Virus record (IMG/VR): IMGVR_UViG_3300007276_000121
Location: 1-37,763 of that record
Reading direction: 5' to 3' (one strand)
DNA: 37,763 nt
Origin: a virus
In this document: positions 22,068 to 30,768 of the stretch, piece after piece
How the letters are laid out: each line of letters begins with the position of its first letter
Numbering within the stretch: position 1 is the first letter of the stretch
Notes under the pieces: model-generated
Database searches by the model: none
The model's input: only the letters and a program-made list of their open reading frames with translations
What the model was told of the DNA's origin: nothing
Made by a program: the position numbers and the translations under genes

Positions 22068-25000
22068 GTGGCGGAAAAACCACCTGCTTCTTTCAGCGAC
22101 TATATTAAACAATACGAAAGCGGCCAGACTACTAAATCAGGTCTTGTTCGTGCCGAACTTACGCCCAGCACAACAGGGTCGTATAAAGCAGCTCCTGCTA
22201 ACGAGGAAGATTTTCTTAGTGGTGCAATAGATTTTGTTAGTGGCCCTTTAAAAGCAATCACTAACACTGCATATAAAGCCCTTGAGATACCTGAGCAGTA
22301 CGACGCTTTAAGGGAACGTAGTGCGGCGGGAGAAGATGTCAGCGCTTTTGAACAAATAGCTCCTATAGCCCGTGTAGCCGCAGCTCCCGCCACAGGGTTG
22401 TTTTCTTTCTTCACTAAAAACGAGGAAGATAAACCTTGGGGTGCGGACCTTGTGGAAAAATTTACTGACGTTGATAACAGAAACAACCCCAATTACGTAA
22501 ATACTCCTAACAATGCCGACCCAATCACTAAGGGTGCCGTAGGTTTTGCTTTAGATGTAGCTCTTGACCCACTTACTTATATTCCAGGGGCTCAATACGT
22601 CAAAGCCGGTCAACTTGCTGCGCGTGCCGTAAAAGCTACTGGCAAGGTAGTTGGTCAAGGAGCCGGAAAAGTTACTGAAGCTGTAGCCAGAAAAATTGGT
22701 AACGTCCCCGATGTGACCCCCCCAGTTCAAGAACCCGTTGGTTACACACTTTCTACCCGAATTAATGGCAAACAAAAAATACAAAAATTTGCTACCCGCG
22801 AAGAAGCCGAAACAGCTTTAGGCGCTTTGAAAAAGAAGCACAACAAAGCTACTTGGAAAGAATCTGTTGCGGATCAAAAACTTGCCCCGAAAACTAACTA
22901 TTCCAGCATTGAGCCCGAGTACCCGACAGCTCAAACTATTAACGCTGCTGTCGAGGATGTACCTGCGATTAAACTTACCAAAGAATCTACTAAAGCTTTG
23001 CAGGAAGCTAGGGCTAAAGGTATTTCTGCTACTGACGCTATTGCGGAAAAAGTTTCTGCTCTCGTAGCTAAGAATCCGTCTTTCGGTGGCGACGTAACTA
23101 CTTTGATTAAGTCTTTGCGGAGCGCCCCAGCTAAGGTCAAAACGTCTAAGCCGATCAAGGCGTTGGCGGCAAAAGATTGGATTGCTAACCTGTCGGAGGC
23201 TGTGAAAAACGGACAGGTTGAAAACATTGCTTTGGGGACCATTAAAGTGGCAGGCCAACCACCTATTCCCATGAAGCAACTATCTTATGCACTTAGAGAA
23301 CGAGCAAAGTACGCGGCTGCGGGCAACAAGAGCATGGTTGCGGCTATTGACAACCAGTTGTTGAAAAAGCATTTTGATAGTTACAAAGCTTTGCTGGCTA
23401 ACGGTAACGAAGCTGATTTGTTAGGTAACCCGTTAACTAAGGGAACCCCAGAAGAAGTACTTAAAGAGGCCGCGGTAACAACTATGTTGGACAAGTTGCT
23501 TAAAAGTAAGTCTCAGGCTGCTGCTAGGGTTAGGTCTTTGTTTACCCCCGCAGTGTTTGAGGACCTTAAGAAAATGGATCCGGAAGAGTTTGATGTTTTC
23601 TTGGATTCTTTGCAGAGCATTATTAAATCCAACGGTATAGCTAGTGCTTTTGGTCCTATGTCTAGTAGCCCAGGGGCTAGAGCGGCACTGTCGGTGTTCG
23701 ACATTACCCCTGAAATGTACGATGACGCTATTCAGCTGACTAAACTTAATGTGGAAAGCACTGTAGCTAACGGTGTTACAAGCGTGTCCGAGAACATTAG
23801 AAGTATTCCTGAGAACGGTCTTTTAATTGAAACTTTGCGGGCAAACTTAGAGGCGGCTGGGTTCACGGCGGAAAACATAGATTTTGCAATTTTACGTGTA
23901 TCCGAGTCTTTGAACGAAGCTATTATTAAAAACTTTGACCCAGAATTTTTGGACGATATTTATAGGTTTATTAGCGACGACGGAACTTTAAGAACGGAAG
24001 AACTATTTGGTTCGGGTATCGGTAAACACCCTAATGCTTTCAACACGCATACTCAGTGGGATTTCTTTAACATTTTGTCGAAGAAACTTACAGAAGATTT
24101 TACTGGCGTTATTGCTCAGCGGGTAGGTAAGAATAAAGGATCTGTGTACTTGGGGGTAGAGTTAGCCCGGCAAAAAGAGTTGTTTATTATCCCTGCCATG
24201 AAAACTATGGAAGATTTCTTGGAGCTTAAGGGTGTGCCGCTTACGATGGACTGGAAGGGCGAAATCAGGCTTCTAAAGTTTACTGATGTTTACGATGCGC
24301 TTAGGTCAGTGTTTAGTGGGGCCAAAGAGTCTGACTGGTTACGTCTAGTCTTGTTTAATGGGAACACTGGTGCGGCTCCTACCAAAATTATGGACGCAGT
24401 AATGGAGGCTATGCGGGGAGCTGACGCCGACACAGTGTTTAAAGAACTCACTAGCAATAATCGTCGTAACATTTGGGTAGACTCCGGTGACGTAAAAATG
24501 GCTGAGCTTGCGGCTGTCCGAGAAGATGAAACTATTTTTAACTGGCTTTCTGGCGATCCGGTAGAAGGTATTTTTGGTTACCGAGCGGGTACGGGAGAAC
24601 CTAAATCTAGCCTTATGCCGGGTAAAAGGGCGGTTAAATATGATGACTTACCTGCTTATTTAAAAACTGGGTTTTCTCGGCCTAAAGACGACGCATATTA
24701 TTTTCTGTGGGACAACAAAGTTGCCGCAGCAAAACTTGCTGAAGCTTTACACGCAAGCGCTCCAGCATTAGCAAAACTGGACAACGCTAGGGCCACTGAG
24801 TGGGCGGCTAGGGGTGTGTCGGATTACAAGACCATGAGCCCTCTAGTAGCTGGTCAAATTATTGCAGCCGCTAAAACACCCGAACTTGCCGGACAAGCTA
24901 TTAGGTTGGCGGCTAACCCAGGCAAAATTGTGGCAGAGTTTTCAGCTGGGATGAACGCAACACAGCTAGGTTCGGGGCTAACCTCAGCTGCTATTACTCA

Positions 25001-27461
25001 GGGCATAACCCCGGCAGTGCAACGTACAGCTTCTCACATGATTAGCATTTCCAAAGCGGTGGAGACTGGAGATCCAGCTAAGGTTACTACTGCGTACAGA
25101 AGCTTTATTGAAGAGGCCCGTAAAACTGGTATTGAAGATTTGGAAAAAATTAAAGAATACATAAAAGGGTCTGACGAGTTTAACTATAGTTCTTTGGACG
25201 ACGCAACCAGGGCTGAGTTTGATGACATGGTTGACGAGCTGTATTACGACTTATCCAAAAGTTTAAATACTAAAACTCCTAACGGAGAAGCATCTATTAT
25301 GAGTACTCTTAGGGCTATTCTTGACCCCCTTCGACAGGCTTTTACTCCTGATTTTAAAATGCGTCCTGAGGAGTTTTTGTGGGCGGCCCGCGAAGAACGC
25401 AAATCTAACATGTTTGTGCGCCAATTTATGGCTAAGCGCATGCAGCCCCTTAATGCTTTGGCGGCTGACCCGCGATTTAAAGCATTGTTGGATGGTAAAA
25501 CTACTGTGTTCCAGCAGGCTATCCGTAACATTCAGGAAGGTGTTAAAGGAACAGGTGTTGTCGGAGAGGCTCAGGCGGCACTTGAGGGTCACTTAGCCTT
25601 CTTGGTTAACATCGGTAAAAGCGGTAATGATTCTATTCTTGCTAGTCCATTTGGCAGGGCGGGAATTGGCCTAAGGGACCTTAACGAAAAGTTTCGTAGT
25701 TATCAAGTGCTTGGCGGGCCGTCAGAAGATCTTATCGATATTGCGGATGCTATTGCTACAAGCCAAGCTTCCGGCGGTAAAATTAGTGTGTTCCAGGCTG
25801 GTATTGACCAGTGGAAAACGTGGGATATTCAAAACCCGTTGGAGTTTATTGGACGCATGAACGCGGCAGCTGTGCGTATAGCCGCCGACACAAGCTTTGT
25901 GCGTAACTTTACAGAAGAGGCTTCGGTTAAGGGCTTAGCATCAACCAAGCCTGGTAACGGGTTTGTAAAGGTTGTGTCCACTGGCGATTCTTATTTTGGC
26001 GACATGTTCCCTAAAGATACTTATTTTCACCCAGACGTAGCTGAGGTTTTACACGCTATTGATGTAAAGTCTCGCGCTAGTAAAAATCTACAGGGTGAAT
26101 TTGGGGCGTTTATTAATAAGACTTTGGACCCAATTCTCGGTGAGTGGAAGTACGCTATCACATTGATTCGTCCGGGCCACCACTTCCGTAACCTATTTGG
26201 GGACTTGTCGATGACATACTTTGCGGAAGGTGTCCGAAACTTCAGACGTTCTTCGACAGATGCTTTCCGTTTAATGAGTATGACAAACGATTACACAGAC
26301 GTAGACATTATCCGCACTTTAAATAATCTCGAAGTCACTATTCCCAAGGGTTCCGAAACAATGATCAGCGGAAAACTGGCTGGTAATAAGATTAAACTTA
26401 CGGCTAGTGATGTTCTTGTAGCCGCTAAGGAACGCGGTCTTATGCTTCCCGCTCAAGTTGTTGAGGATTTGTTTGATGCAGAAATTAAAAACAGTCCTAT
26501 AGCTAAACTTGCTCGTGGTGTAAGCACTGGGGCTACTTTAGGTATGGCAAAACGTGGTGGTGGCGCAGAACGATTCTTCTCCGGTATTTCTGAGTACCGG
26601 GAGCACACTGTAAAGCTTCAACATTTTGTTCAAATCATGCACAATGCTTCTGAGGGTAAAGGTATTATCACCGGGGTGGGCAAAATTGTTTACCCTAAAA
26701 CAGTCGACGAAATGCTAGACATTGCGGCCCGCCGAGTTATGAAATATCACCCCGACGTAACAACCTTGACAGCCTTTGAAACAAAATATATGCGTCGTAT
26801 TATTCCCTTCTATTCTTGGACTAAGCAAGCTGTTATTGCAATGGGTGAAGCTACTGTCATGGCTCCTGGCCGCGTACTGGCTATCCCCAAAGCAAGCTAC
26901 AACTTAGCTATAGCAATGGGAATAGATCCTTATTCTTTGAGCGAGCCATTTCCCGCAGACCAACTATTCCCCAGCTTCCTTACCGAAGAAATGCTTGGGC
27001 CCCAGTTTGAATACGACAACAAATACTACGGTTTTAATCCAGGTATTGCTTCTGTCGACATCTACAACATGTTAGCTCCCGATCCTATTCGAGGAATTTT
27101 AGGCTCAACAAACCCCCTACTAAAGGCCCCACTTGAGGCTATTTCTGGAACCAACTTAGGTACTGGTGCTCCCATTAGGGACTTTAGTGACTGGCTTGAT
27201 TCTCAAATACCTGGCGTCAACTACATTTCTAATGTCGGAGGCTACAGCGTCACAGGATCTATTGTCCGCGGCTTGAGAAGAGGAGAACTTGACCCTCAAT
27301 ACCAGGTAGCCGCAGGCAATAAGAGTTTCCTGGATCGTATGCTTAGCGGAGTTAACTGGTTTACAGGTGCTGGTATTCGTAGTTACAGCAGACCCAACTA
27401 TATAAACTATGCTGAGATAGAACTACGTAACCGCTTAGGCGGAGAGGAAAAGAACTTCTAA
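22068..27461 (+). CDS. Giant internal virion / large polyvalent-type protein (1797 aa)
   Basis: The longest gene of the window, one seventh of its length. It starts at a GTG with AAGGAG (22057-22062) five bases upstream. The sequence is mostly helical and Ala-rich, with no transmembrane array and no tape-measure-like repeat. Segments of note: a hydrophobic Gly-rich part near the N-terminus (AVGFALDVALDPLTYIPGAQ, about 155-174); ITLIRPGHHFRNLFGDLSMT (about 1365-1384); and RRIIPFYSWTKQAVIAMGEA (about 1577-1596), a pattern I recall in large ejected or polyvalent phage proteins. It probably enters the host with the DNA. Its size suggests several domains; no catalytic motif could be assigned by eye. 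Confidence 0.7.
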   Translation: MAEKPPASFSDYIKQYESGQTTKSGLVRAELTPSTTGSYKAAPANEEDFLSGAIDFVSGPLKAITNTAYKALEIPEQYDALRERSAAGEDVSAFEQIAPIARVAAAPATGLFSFFTKNEEDKPWGADLVEKFTDVDNRNNPNYVNTPNNADPITKGAVGFALDVALDPLTYIPGAQYVKAGQLAARAVKATGKVVGQGAGKVTEAVARKIGNVPDVTPPVQEPVGYTLSTRINGKQKIQKFATREEAETALGALKKKHNKATWKESVADQKLAPKTNYSSIEPEYPTAQTINAAVEDVPAIKLTKESTKALQEARAKGISATDAIAEKVSALVAKNPSFGGDVTTLIKSLRSAPAKVKTSKPIKALAAKDWIANLSEAVKNGQVENIALGTIKVAGQPPIPMKQLSYALRERAKYAAAGNKSMVAAIDNQLLKKHFDSYKALLANGNEADLLGNPLTKGTPEEVLKEAAVTTMLDKLLKSKSQAAARVRSLFTPAVFEDLKKMDPEEFDVFLDSLQSIIKSNGIASAFGPMSSSPGARAALSVFDITPEMYDDAIQLTKLNVESTVANGVTSVSENIRSIPENGLLIETLRANLEAAGFTAENIDFAILRVSESLNEAIIKNFDPEFLDDIYRFISDDGTLRTEELFGSGIGKHPNAFNTHTQWDFFNILSKKLTEDFTGVIAQRVGKNKGSVYLGVELARQKELFIIPAMKTMEDFLELKGVPLTMDWKGEIRLLKFTDVYDALRSVFSGAKESDWLRLVLFNGNTGAAPTKIMDAVMEAMRGADADTVFKELTSNNRRNIWVDSGDVKMAELAAVREDETIFNWLSGDPVEGIFGYRAGTGEPKSSLMPGKRAVKYDDLPAYLKTGFSRPKDDAYYFLWDNKVAAAKLAEALHASAPALAKLDNARATEWAARGVSDYKTMSPLVAGQIIAAAKTPELAGQAIRLAANPGKIVAEFSAGMNATQLGSGLTSAAITQGITPAVQRTASHMISISKAVETGDPAKVTTAYRSFIEEARKTGIEDLEKIKEYIKGSDEFNYSSLDDATRAEFDDMVDELYYDLSKSLNTKTPNGEASIMSTLRAILDPLRQAFTPDFKMRPEEFLWAAREERKSNMFVRQFMAKRMQPLNALAADPRFKALLDGKTTVFQQAIRNIQEGVKGTGVVGEAQAALEGHLAFLVNIGKSGNDSILASPFGRAGIGLRDLNEKFRSYQVLGGPSEDLIDIADAIATSQASGGKISVFQAGIDQWKTWDIQNPLEFIGRMNAAAVRIAADTSFVRNFTEEASVKGLASTKPGNGFVKVVSTGDSYFGDMFPKDTYFHPDVAEVLHAIDVKSRASKNLQGEFGAFINKTLDPILGEWKYAITLIRPGHHFRNLFGDLSMTYFAEGVRNFRRSSTDAFRLMSMTNDYTDVDIIRTLNNLEVTIPKGSETMISGKLAGNKIKLTASDVLVAAKERGLMLPAQVVEDLFDAEIKNSPIAKLARGVSTGATLGMAKRGGGAERFFSGISEYREHTVKLQHFVQIMHNASEGKGIITGVGKIVYPKTVDEMLDIAARRVMKYHPDVTTLTAFETKYMRRIIPFYSWTKQAVIAMGEATVMAPGRVLAIPKASYNLAIAMGIDPYSLSEPFPADQLFPSFLTEEMLGPQFEYDNKYYGFNPGIASVDIYNMLAPDPIRGILGSTNPLLKAPLEAISGTNLGTGAPIRDFSDWLDSQIPGVNYISNVGGYSVTGSIVRGLRRGELDPQYQVAAGNKSFLDRMLSGVNWFTGAGIRSYSRPNYINYAEIELRNRLGGEEKNF

Positions 27462-28165
27462 TGTCAATGATTGGCGACATCCAAGCACAGCAACGCAAAA
27501 ATCCGATTAAGTCGGCTGAGGACTTTGCACAGGCCCAAAGACAGCCAAACACTATGAGTGGTCAGTTCATGCCGTCTTACAGCCCGGACCAAGGAAACTT
27601 AAGTGCTTTGGAGCGTGGCGCTTTGCAGACCATGCAAGAAGTAGATTTGGAAGGTCAGAGAGCTAACGAACAAGAATCTCAAATAGCAGAATTGAAGCGG
27701 GAGCAAGCGGCTAGGGAACGTTACGCAGCTCAGCAGGAAGAGTCGAACCCTTATGGCGCAGTAGATGGTGCCGGAGATGCTTACCAGTCAGACGGAAGTT
27801 TGTCTCAATCCCGACAGCAACTACTTAGTAAGACAGCTTCTTACGAGGGTAGCCCTTACAGGTTAGGTGGCAGAACCGCTCAAGGTATTGACTGTTCTGG
27901 CCTTGTTATGTCGGTGTATAACCAGCTTGGGTTCAACATTCAAAGCCACTCGGTTAGTGGCCAGGCCAACTCAATTCCGGGTGTTAAAACTTCGGTTTCT
28001 AACCTTCGCCCAGGAGATCTTGTCGTGTGGGGAGACAACAGCCACATTGCTGTGTATGCTGGTAATGGACAGATTTGGGATGCATCCAGAAGTAAGGGTA
28101 CGTCTCTTAGACCGCTTTGGTCTAACCAAGTGTACGGTATTGCCGTCCGATTACCAGGAGAATAA
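27461..28165 (+). CDS. NlpC/P60 peptidase, virion-associated
   Basis: A 234-aa protein. Residues 1-115 are polar, with a coiled coil (about 55-92, ERGALQTMQEVDLEGQRANE). Residues 118-234 form an NlpC/P60 cysteine peptidase with catalytic Cys145 in GIDCSGLVMSVYNQLG and His195 in GDNSHIAVYAGNGQIWDAS. Such domains cut the D-Glu to diamino acid bond in peptidoglycan stems. Its place after the ejection-protein genes and far from the holin suggests a virion enzyme that locally opens the wall on entry, distinct from the lysis enzyme at 6776. Coupled to the giant gene by TAATG at 27461. Confidence 0.85.
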   Translation: MSMIGDIQAQQRKNPIKSAEDFAQAQRQPNTMSGQFMPSYSPDQGNLSALERGALQTMQEVDLEGQRANEQESQIAELKREQAARERYAAQQEESNPYGAVDGAGDAYQSDGSLSQSRQQLLSKTASYEGSPYRLGGRTAQGIDCSGLVMSVYNQLGFNIQSHSVSGQANSIPGVKTSVSNLRPGDLVVWGDNSHIAVYAGNGQIWDASRSKGTSLRPLWSNQVYGIAVRLPGE

Positions 28166-28170
28166 ATGAG

Positions 28171-28443
28171 ATGACTAGCGAACAGGCATCCCAATTTCTT
28201 CTGGATTACGGCCCAATTATTTGGACCGTTTTTCTTATTGTCGGTATTCTCGCAGCTGTCGTGAAAGTGTGGCCCATTATTTCTAAGCTTGTAAAAACCA
28301 TCGACATTATTGCGGAGCTGCCTGAGCGCCTCGACAGAATTGAATCACGTATGGCTAACGTGGAGCACGAAGTAAAAACAAACGGCGGGACCAGTATCAA
28401 AGACGCAGTGAAGCGTATCGAAGATCATTTAAGCAAAATATAA
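28171..28443 (+). CDS. Single-span membrane protein with coiled coil (90 aa)
   Basis: A 90-aa protein: polar N-terminus, one membrane helix (about 14-37, IIWTVFLIVGILAAVVKVWP), an amphipathic stretch and a C-terminal coiled coil (ERLDRIESRMANVEHEVKTN). The layout resembles DUF2746-like membrane proteins of actinophages, some of which sit in lysis cassettes. It is the last clear gene of the rightward arm, next to the NlpC/P60 gene and just before the convergent terminator. It could be a second holin-like or anchoring protein. Confidence 0.7.
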   Translation: MTSEQASQFLLDYGPIIWTVFLIVGILAAVVKVWPIISKLVKTIDIIAELPERLDRIESRMANVEHEVKTNGGTSIKDAVKRIEDHLSKI

Positions 28444-28477
28444 TGTCCCCACGGCTAGGACGGTAACCGTGAGGACA
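28444..28477. terminator. Hairpin between the convergent arms
   Basis: An 11-bp stem (28444-28454 with 28467-28477) closes a 12-base loop. In the leftward RNA the single mismatch becomes a G-U pair and the hairpin is followed by UUAUAUUUUG, a fair U-rich tail; rightward there is no U run. It directly follows the stop at 28443 and lies beyond the stop of the leftward resolvase gene, so it mainly ends the leftward arm and may slow rightward transcription too. Confidence 0.7.
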
Positions 28478-28487
28478 CTAAAGTTTA

Positions 28488-28898
28488 TCACAGGGGTTTA
28501 GGTTGAAGAAGCCCTTTAGTTTCGAAGAAATAGTAGCCATGGTTGTAGGCATCTATATCATGGCTTTTGGCGTGGTTGCTTGGGCGCTTCACGCCGCTAT
28601 GTAACGCAGCCACTGTCAGCACTTGGGCTGGTTGAAGCACAAACTTTGCCCCGACACGCCGAGCGTAGGCTTTGAGGGCCCCAATGATTTGTACAGCTAC
28701 AAACCGCGAACCCGTCTGCACCATTTGTTTACCCTGTCGAAGCCGGTAATCTTCGCACACAACAATGGTTACGTTGTCAAGTTGCTCTAACTTGTCAAAC
28801 AAAGCTTCCTGGTTTAGTGCCTCTCGTTCAATAGACTCACCTTGATCACTCCAGTAAGCAATACCTGTCGTTTCTCCGGGGTCTACGCTGATGACCAT
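28488..28898 (-). CDS. RuvC-like Holliday junction resolvase
   Basis: A 136-aa RNase H-fold nuclease of the RuvC type. The acidic residues appear in order: Asp6 in VISVDPGETTGIAYW, Glu49 in VVCEDYRL, and Asp114/Asp116 in SHDIDAYNHGYYFF. It is shorter than bacterial RuvC (about 170 aa), as usual for phage forms. It would resolve branched DNA before packaging. It is the last gene of the leftward replication arm and its start overlaps the zinc-finger mini-gene by 16 bases, with no separate RBS, so translation is probably coupled. Confidence 0.85.
   Translation of the reverse strand: MVISVDPGETTGIAYWSDQGESIEREALNQEALFDKLEQLDNVTIVVCEDYRLRQGKQMVQTGSRFVAVQIIGALKAYARRVGAKFVLQPAQVLTVAALHSGVKRPSNHAKSHDIDAYNHGYYFFETKGLLQPKPL
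28503..28604 (+). CDS. Possible antisense membrane micro-protein (33 aa)
   Basis: A rightward frame of 33 codons from a TTG start, with AGGGG (28492-28496) six bases upstream. The product is a classical single-span micro-protein: charged N-terminus (KKPFSFEE), then a hydrophobic helix (about 10-28, IVAMVVGIYIMAFGVVAWA) and a short tail. It lies entirely inside the 3' part of the leftward resolvase gene. It may be real (a late small holin-like protein) or a chance product of antisense reading. Confidence 0.3.
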   Translation: MKKPFSFEEIVAMVVGIYIMAFGVVAWALHAAM

Positions 28899-28990
28899 AA
28901 ACTTGTGCCGTTATCTAGGCAATGAGTTTCTGCCAGCTCAGGGTCACTATCCATGTACCCGCAATGCGGGCACTCATATACCAGTATCAT
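28883..28990 (-). CDS. Mini zinc-finger protein (35 aa)
   Basis: A 35-codon leftward gene with an ideal AGGAGGAC site before its ATG. The start overlaps the DNA polymerase stop as ATGA (28987-28990), and its 3' end overlaps the resolvase start. The peptide begins MILVYECPHCGYM, a CPHC zinc knuckle at residues 7-10, and has a His-Cys pair at residues 23-24 (ETHCL) that may complete one metal site. RBS and couplings on both sides make translation very likely. Function unknown. Confidence 0.65.
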   Translation of the reverse strand: MILVYECPHCGYMDSDPELAETHCLDNGTSLWSSA

Positions 28991-30768
28991 TTCCCGTCCT
29001 CCTGAGGAACCCAGTGATCTACCTCGACTGCAAATCGAACATCAAAGTCAATGTCACCTGTTACGGCATTTACATTTTCCATTGTTGTTCGTATCTTCTC
29101 CATGTATTGGGGTACTACTGATTCCTTAACCTCAAATGTAATGGAGTCGTGGACTTGAAGCAACATTCGACATTCAGGTCCTTCTAATTCCTGGAAACAC
29201 TTGACCATGATACGTTCCACAATGTCCGCTGCCCCACCTTGGATGAGGCTGTTCATGGCTTTGTATGCATCGTTGCGGTGTTCAAAATGTCGATCCCTGC
29301 CTGACCAAATACGTATTTTGCCGGTCTCTTCAACTTTGGCTGTGCAACGTTCGTTTAATCTACGAAAGTTTGGGTAAGTGCTGAAATAGTTTTGCCTAAT
29401 TTCTTTTGACTCTAACCTGTTAACCCCAAAAGCGTTCATTAGCCGCTGCTCGCCTGCACCGTATTGCATGGAGTAGACAAGTGTTTTTGTGTCGTGACGG
29501 GACATGCCTAATTGCTTGGACATTTCAGTGAAGATGTCACGTCCCTCGTTGAATACCTCTTTGAGTTCTTCTTCCCCAGCGTAGGCTGTTGCGAGGCGTA
29601 GTTCGAGCTGCGAGAAGTCGGCGTTGATAAGTACAAAGCCATCTTCCGCTATAAAACATTCTTTAACTTTACCGTTCCACGGTTTGTCGGATGACTTAGG
29701 AATTTGCTGCAAGTTGGGTTCGGCACACGAAAGACGCCCCGTAGCAGTCCCGTGGAGGCGATAACTACACCTTAGGCGACCATCTACATCAACCAGCTCA
29801 AGATAGGGCCTGTACGCGGCGCTGACGGCTTTCTGCCACCCCCTGAACTCTTTTATTTGCCGAGCAGCAGGGTTTTCAAGCTTTTCCAGCATCGAATCAT
29901 ACGCTAACATGGCCTCTTTGTCGAAACTAGGGGCACCAGTAAGTTTGCTATTCTTCACAACCGGCAACCCAAGATCATCAATAAGCAATTTTTTCATTTG
30001 CTTAGGACTTGCAGGATTAATTCCCAGCTCTTTCTGTAGTTTATCCATTTGAATTTCGCCCTTTTGTACATACTCCTGGGCAAGTTGTACATCAATACGT
30101 ACACCTGTACGTTTCATCGACAAAAGGACCCGAACCAAATTCTGCTTGTGAGGCCAAATTTCGTCCGGCAAATCTTCCCACTGGCGCGTGATGCGCAACA
30201 CGCCCCACAAACGCCACGTCAGCTCCGCATCCACGACAGCATAAGGCCACATCTGTTCCCACGTTGTCTCGGGCCACCCAATCTTTTTTTGTTTTTCTAA
30301 AAACGGATCTTTATGTTTTCCTGAATCTTTCAAGTAGTACTGTGCTAACGAATCTAATCCCTTGTTGTATGGTTTGTTTTCGTTGATGAGGTGAGCCACA
30401 GTAGGCACATCAATAAAGTTTGTGTGCTCAACAAAGATCCCAATAGTTTCTAACGAAAGAATGTCGTACTGTGCGTTGCAGAACACTAAAGTATGGTCAC
30501 CCTCCAACAAATCCTTTAGTAGTGTGTATACGTCATTCCCACAGTTTTCACCTGTCTGGTGATGGAAAGGAAAATAATGACTGTAAGGTGTTCCGTCTAC
30601 GACGGTAGCGATGCTGACACCGATACATTTGTCTTCGCCATTAGCAACACTGAGGCCGGTAGTTTCAGTGTCGACAGCGATAACTAGGTTAGGTTCCCCT
30701 AACTTAGTTAAGAGAGCCAGGCTGCCTTCGTTAATGTCGTTAAATTGCAAGGTCGTTGTCCTTTGCAA
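28987..30768 (-). CDS. polA: Family A DNA polymerase with 3'-5' exonuclease domain
   Basis: A 593-aa replicative polymerase of the Pol I/T7 type without a 5' nuclease domain. The exonuclease domain has DTETTG (33-38), NAQYD (98-102) and YAVVDA (176-181). The polymerase domain has the TATGRLSCAEPNLQQIP block (341-357), motif A ADFSQLELRLA (383-393, Asp384), motif B RHDTKTLVYSMQYG (424-437) and motif C QVHDS (538-542). At the position equivalent to E. coli Phe762 it has Tyr432, as in T7. Its N-terminus overlaps the helicase gene by 29 bases, indicating co-translation. It would copy the genome with the primase and helicase encoded just upstream. Confidence 0.95.
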   Translation of the reverse strand: MQRTTTLQFNDINEGSLALLTKLGEPNLVIAVDTETTGLSVANGEDKCIGVSIATVVDGTPYSHYFPFHHQTGENCGNDVYTLLKDLLEGDHTLVFCNAQYDILSLETIGIFVEHTNFIDVPTVAHLINENKPYNKGLDSLAQYYLKDSGKHKDPFLEKQKKIGWPETTWEQMWPYAVVDAELTWRLWGVLRITRQWEDLPDEIWPHKQNLVRVLLSMKRTGVRIDVQLAQEYVQKGEIQMDKLQKELGINPASPKQMKKLLIDDLGLPVVKNSKLTGAPSFDKEAMLAYDSMLEKLENPAARQIKEFRGWQKAVSAAYRPYLELVDVDGRLRCSYRLHGTATGRLSCAEPNLQQIPKSSDKPWNGKVKECFIAEDGFVLINADFSQLELRLATAYAGEEELKEVFNEGRDIFTEMSKQLGMSRHDTKTLVYSMQYGAGEQRLMNAFGVNRLESKEIRQNYFSTYPNFRRLNERCTAKVEETGKIRIWSGRDRHFEHRNDAYKAMNSLIQGGAADIVERIMVKCFQELEGPECRMLLQVHDSITFEVKESVVPQYMEKIRTTMENVNAVTGDIDFDVRFAVEVDHWVPQEDGK

